Source: CAVVFX01 sp963747535 (GTDB lineage: Bacteria > Acidobacteriota > Terriglobia > Bryobacterales > Bryobacteraceae). From it: DNA of 64,000 nt. Under the pieces are notes generated by a model, which was not told where the DNA came from, did no database searches, and worked only from the letters and a program-made list of their open reading frames with translations. A program made the translations under genes and the position numbers. Each line of letters starts with the position of its first letter. Positions within the stretch are counted from its first letter, which is position 1. Below are positions 63,082 to 64,000 of this stretch, piece by piece. The DNA is taken from contig CAVVFX010000023.1 in NCBI GenBank assembly GCA_963747535.1, forward strand, positions 482,535-546,534. The letters run 5' to 3'.

Positions 63082-63575
63082 GTGTCCACGAAATAACTGG
63101 ACAATAGGATTCATGCGCATCCGTGTCCATCCGTGGCCTGAGCAACATTTTTTCTGCGATTTTCGCCCACCTTGCGCCCCTCATGCAACGGGGCCACGGA
63201 TGGACACGGATGCACACGAATGGGAATCAGATCTGACGGAGGTCGTGATTGGCGCTGCCTTCGAGGTGGCCAACGTGATCGGCGCTGGTTTCCTGAAGAA
63301 GCTCTACGAACGAGCTCTGATCCATGAGCTTGCTCTACGGGGTGTCTGCGCCAAGGCTCAGGTTTCATTCCCTATCTCTTACAAGGAGAAGTACCTCGGC
63401 GAGTATGCGCCCGATCTAGTGGTCGGCGAAAAGGTCAGCGTCGAGTTGAAGTGCGTGGACCGCTTTGCCAATGAGCATCTGGCGCAGTGTATTAGTTATT
63501 TAAAGGCATCACGCTGGATCGCTAATTTCGTAGATTTACACCGGCGACCGTTCTGTCCAGCTATTTCGTGGACAC
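63082..63575 (+). mobile_element. Inverted-repeat bounded segment with a GxxExxY gene
   Basis: GTGTCCACGAAATAACTGG followed by ACA (63082-63103) is repeated in inverse orientation at 63554-63575 with one mismatch (G for A in the middle), giving 22-bp terminal inverted repeats 494 bp apart. The GxxExxY gene starts inside, and its last codons run through the right repeat. The ends look like those of small insertion sequences. No transposase is encoded, so it may be a nonautonomous element. Target duplication is uncertain (possible TA). Confidence 0.6.
63117..63213. repeat. 22-bp perfect inverted repeat covering the start codon of GxxExxY copy 2
   Basis: GCATCCGTGTCCATCCGTGG then CC (63117-63138) is exactly reversed at 63192-63213. 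The ATG at 63200 lies inside the right arm, as in copy 1 at 47.8 kb. Loop length is 53 bases. The words differ (ATCCGTGTCC here, ATCTGCGTTC there) but the layout is the same. Confidence 0.85.
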
Positions 63576-63583
63576 TACACTAA
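63200..63583 (+). CDS. GxxExxY protein, copy 2, with altered C-terminus
   Basis: 127 residues from ATG 63200 (MDTDAHEWESDLTEVVIGAA). The signature GAGFLKKLYERALIHEL and the PD-(D/E)XK core YAPDLVVGEKVSVELKCVD are intact, as is NEHLAQCISYLKAS. The expected end (LLINF...) is replaced by IANFVDLHRRPFCPAISWTL, part of which is encoded by the right inverted repeat. The protein may therefore be damaged. The open frame upstream to 63074 is not considered coding. Confidence 0.75.
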   Translation: MDTDAHEWESDLTEVVIGAAFEVANVIGAGFLKKLYERALIHELALRGVCAKAQVSFPISYKEKYLGEYAPDLVVGEKVSVELKCVDRFANEHLAQCISYLKASRWIANFVDLHRRPFCPAISWTLH

Positions 63584-63759
63584 TACTACTGTGTTACAAA
63601 ATCACAAAACTCTATGCCTGCCCGGGCTTCACTGCATCTCCGGATCGGCAGAAGTCGCGTCCGGCTGATCCCGAGCCAACTCGTACGAAACCTAATAACG
63701 GCATGCCTCCAGAGCCCGCCGACAAAAATTGGGTCGCACCATTTTGTAACACAGTAGTA
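63584..63759. mobile_element. 176-bp MITE with 19-bp perfect terminal inverted repeats
   Basis: TACTACTGTGTTACAAAAT (63584-63602) is exactly reversed as ATTTTGTAACACAGTAGTA (63741-63759). Both sides carry CTAA (63580-63583 and 63760-63763), a 4-bp target duplication that fits a YTAR target as used by IS5-type elements. The inner 138 bases hold no gene. The left duplication lies at the stop codon of GxxExxY copy 2. Confidence 0.85.
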
Positions 63760-63844
63760 CTAATGAGGCTCCGCCTCAGACCGACGAGCATGTGGGCGTT
63801 GTAAGGCGTCGGCTAGACGCGCATGATCGGCCCGCCGCTACGAG

Positions 63845-64000
63845 CTAGGACTCATCGAATGCCAGCACCCGCCGTACAATGCCATCACGCAATAGCGGAA
63901 CGTTGAAGTTGATGAGGAGGCCCGCCTTCCAGCCACCCAGACGCAGGTATGTCAGCAGTTGAGCCTCGTGGAGGGGAGTGATGCGATCAACGGCCTTGAC
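63845..64000 (-). CDS. GxxExxY protein, copy 3 (partial, runs off right edge)
   Basis: The last 51 codons are visible: VKAVDRITPLHEAQLLTYLR, then LGGWKAGLLINFNVPLLRDG and IVRRVLAFDES before the stop at 63845. EAQLLTYL and GLLINFN are the family's C-terminal motifs. The start, signature and any leader repeat lie beyond the window. It converges on copy 2 with the MITE between them. The 85 bases from 63760 to 63844 hold nothing but a small TGAGGCTCCGCCTCA palindrome. Confidence 0.88.
   Translation of the reverse strand, partial: VKAVDRITPLHEAQLLTYLRLGGWKAGLLINFNVPLLRDGIVRRVLAFDES

Overview
The window looks like an Acidobacteriota chromosome, probably near Bryobacterales/Solibacter. This is inferred from gene content, not from a marker gene. 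Pointers are a MacB/FtsX-type 'ADOP' permease without its own ATPase, two DUF1080 proteins, a VWFA-related secreted protein, a GH127-type glycosidase, a PEP-CTERM protein, PadR next to an ABC exporter, three GxxExxY genes and many dispersed GC-rich intergenic repeats. No rRNA, tRNA or CRISPR array was seen.

Layout. 1-2.2 kb: a PadR-ABC exporter operon running off the left edge. 2.5-8.3 kb: a Gfo/Idh/MocA dehydrogenase, two small unknown genes, a large SF1 helicase-DUF559 fusion and a DUF6496 protein. 8.9-15.5 kb: an RND pump, a DUF4276 relic, signal peptidase I and a frameshifted GH127 gene. 15.9-23.8 kb: an accessory island. It holds a two-gene operon (unknown protein plus UvrD-like helicase) whose helicase is split by a complete 4.6-kb transposon (16082-20685) with TGTAACGGGTC inverted ends and a 5-bp CTTGC target duplication. 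23.9-25.8 kb: degenerate repeats and a probable group II intron relic. 25.9-37.4 kb: mixed metabolic and membrane genes, several with disabling lesions. 37.9-41.5 kb: the conserved cdaA-cdaR-glmM operon (c-di-AMP synthesis, its regulator, and the cell-wall precursor enzyme) followed by a DUF1080 protein. 41.6-49.1 kb: an export/heptose cluster with outer-membrane export protein, tyrosine autokinase, GT9, heptose kinase, heptose phosphatase, GxxExxY and GT2. 49.1-54.6 kb: partial Tad pilus genes, an esterase and a phosphoesterase. 54.6-63.1 kb: a PEP-CTERM protein, ATP-dependent DNA ligase, VWFA protein, a 1131-residue secreted unknown and a ligase-associated exonuclease. 63.1-64.0 kb: a nest of small elements, namely a GxxExxY gene between inverted repeats, a 176-bp MITE and the end of a third GxxExxY gene.

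The main discoveries are four. First, the transposon encodes a DD35E transposase, an ExeA-like ATPase, a RecA/RepA-like ATPase and a DUF6431 zinc protein; its exact ends and target duplication can be read, and removing it restores the broken helicase in frame. Second, both complete GxxExxY (PD-(D/E)XK-like) genes have a long inverted repeat in the leader that swallows the start codon, built from words that also occur as solo repeats elsewhere in the window. Third, a REP-like palindromic repeat family occurs in five intergenic places and once in frame inside a glycosyltransferase. Fourth, there is a 22-codon membrane peptide gene with its own terminator. Signs of gene decay (frameshift, nonsense codon, truncated relics) are frequent.
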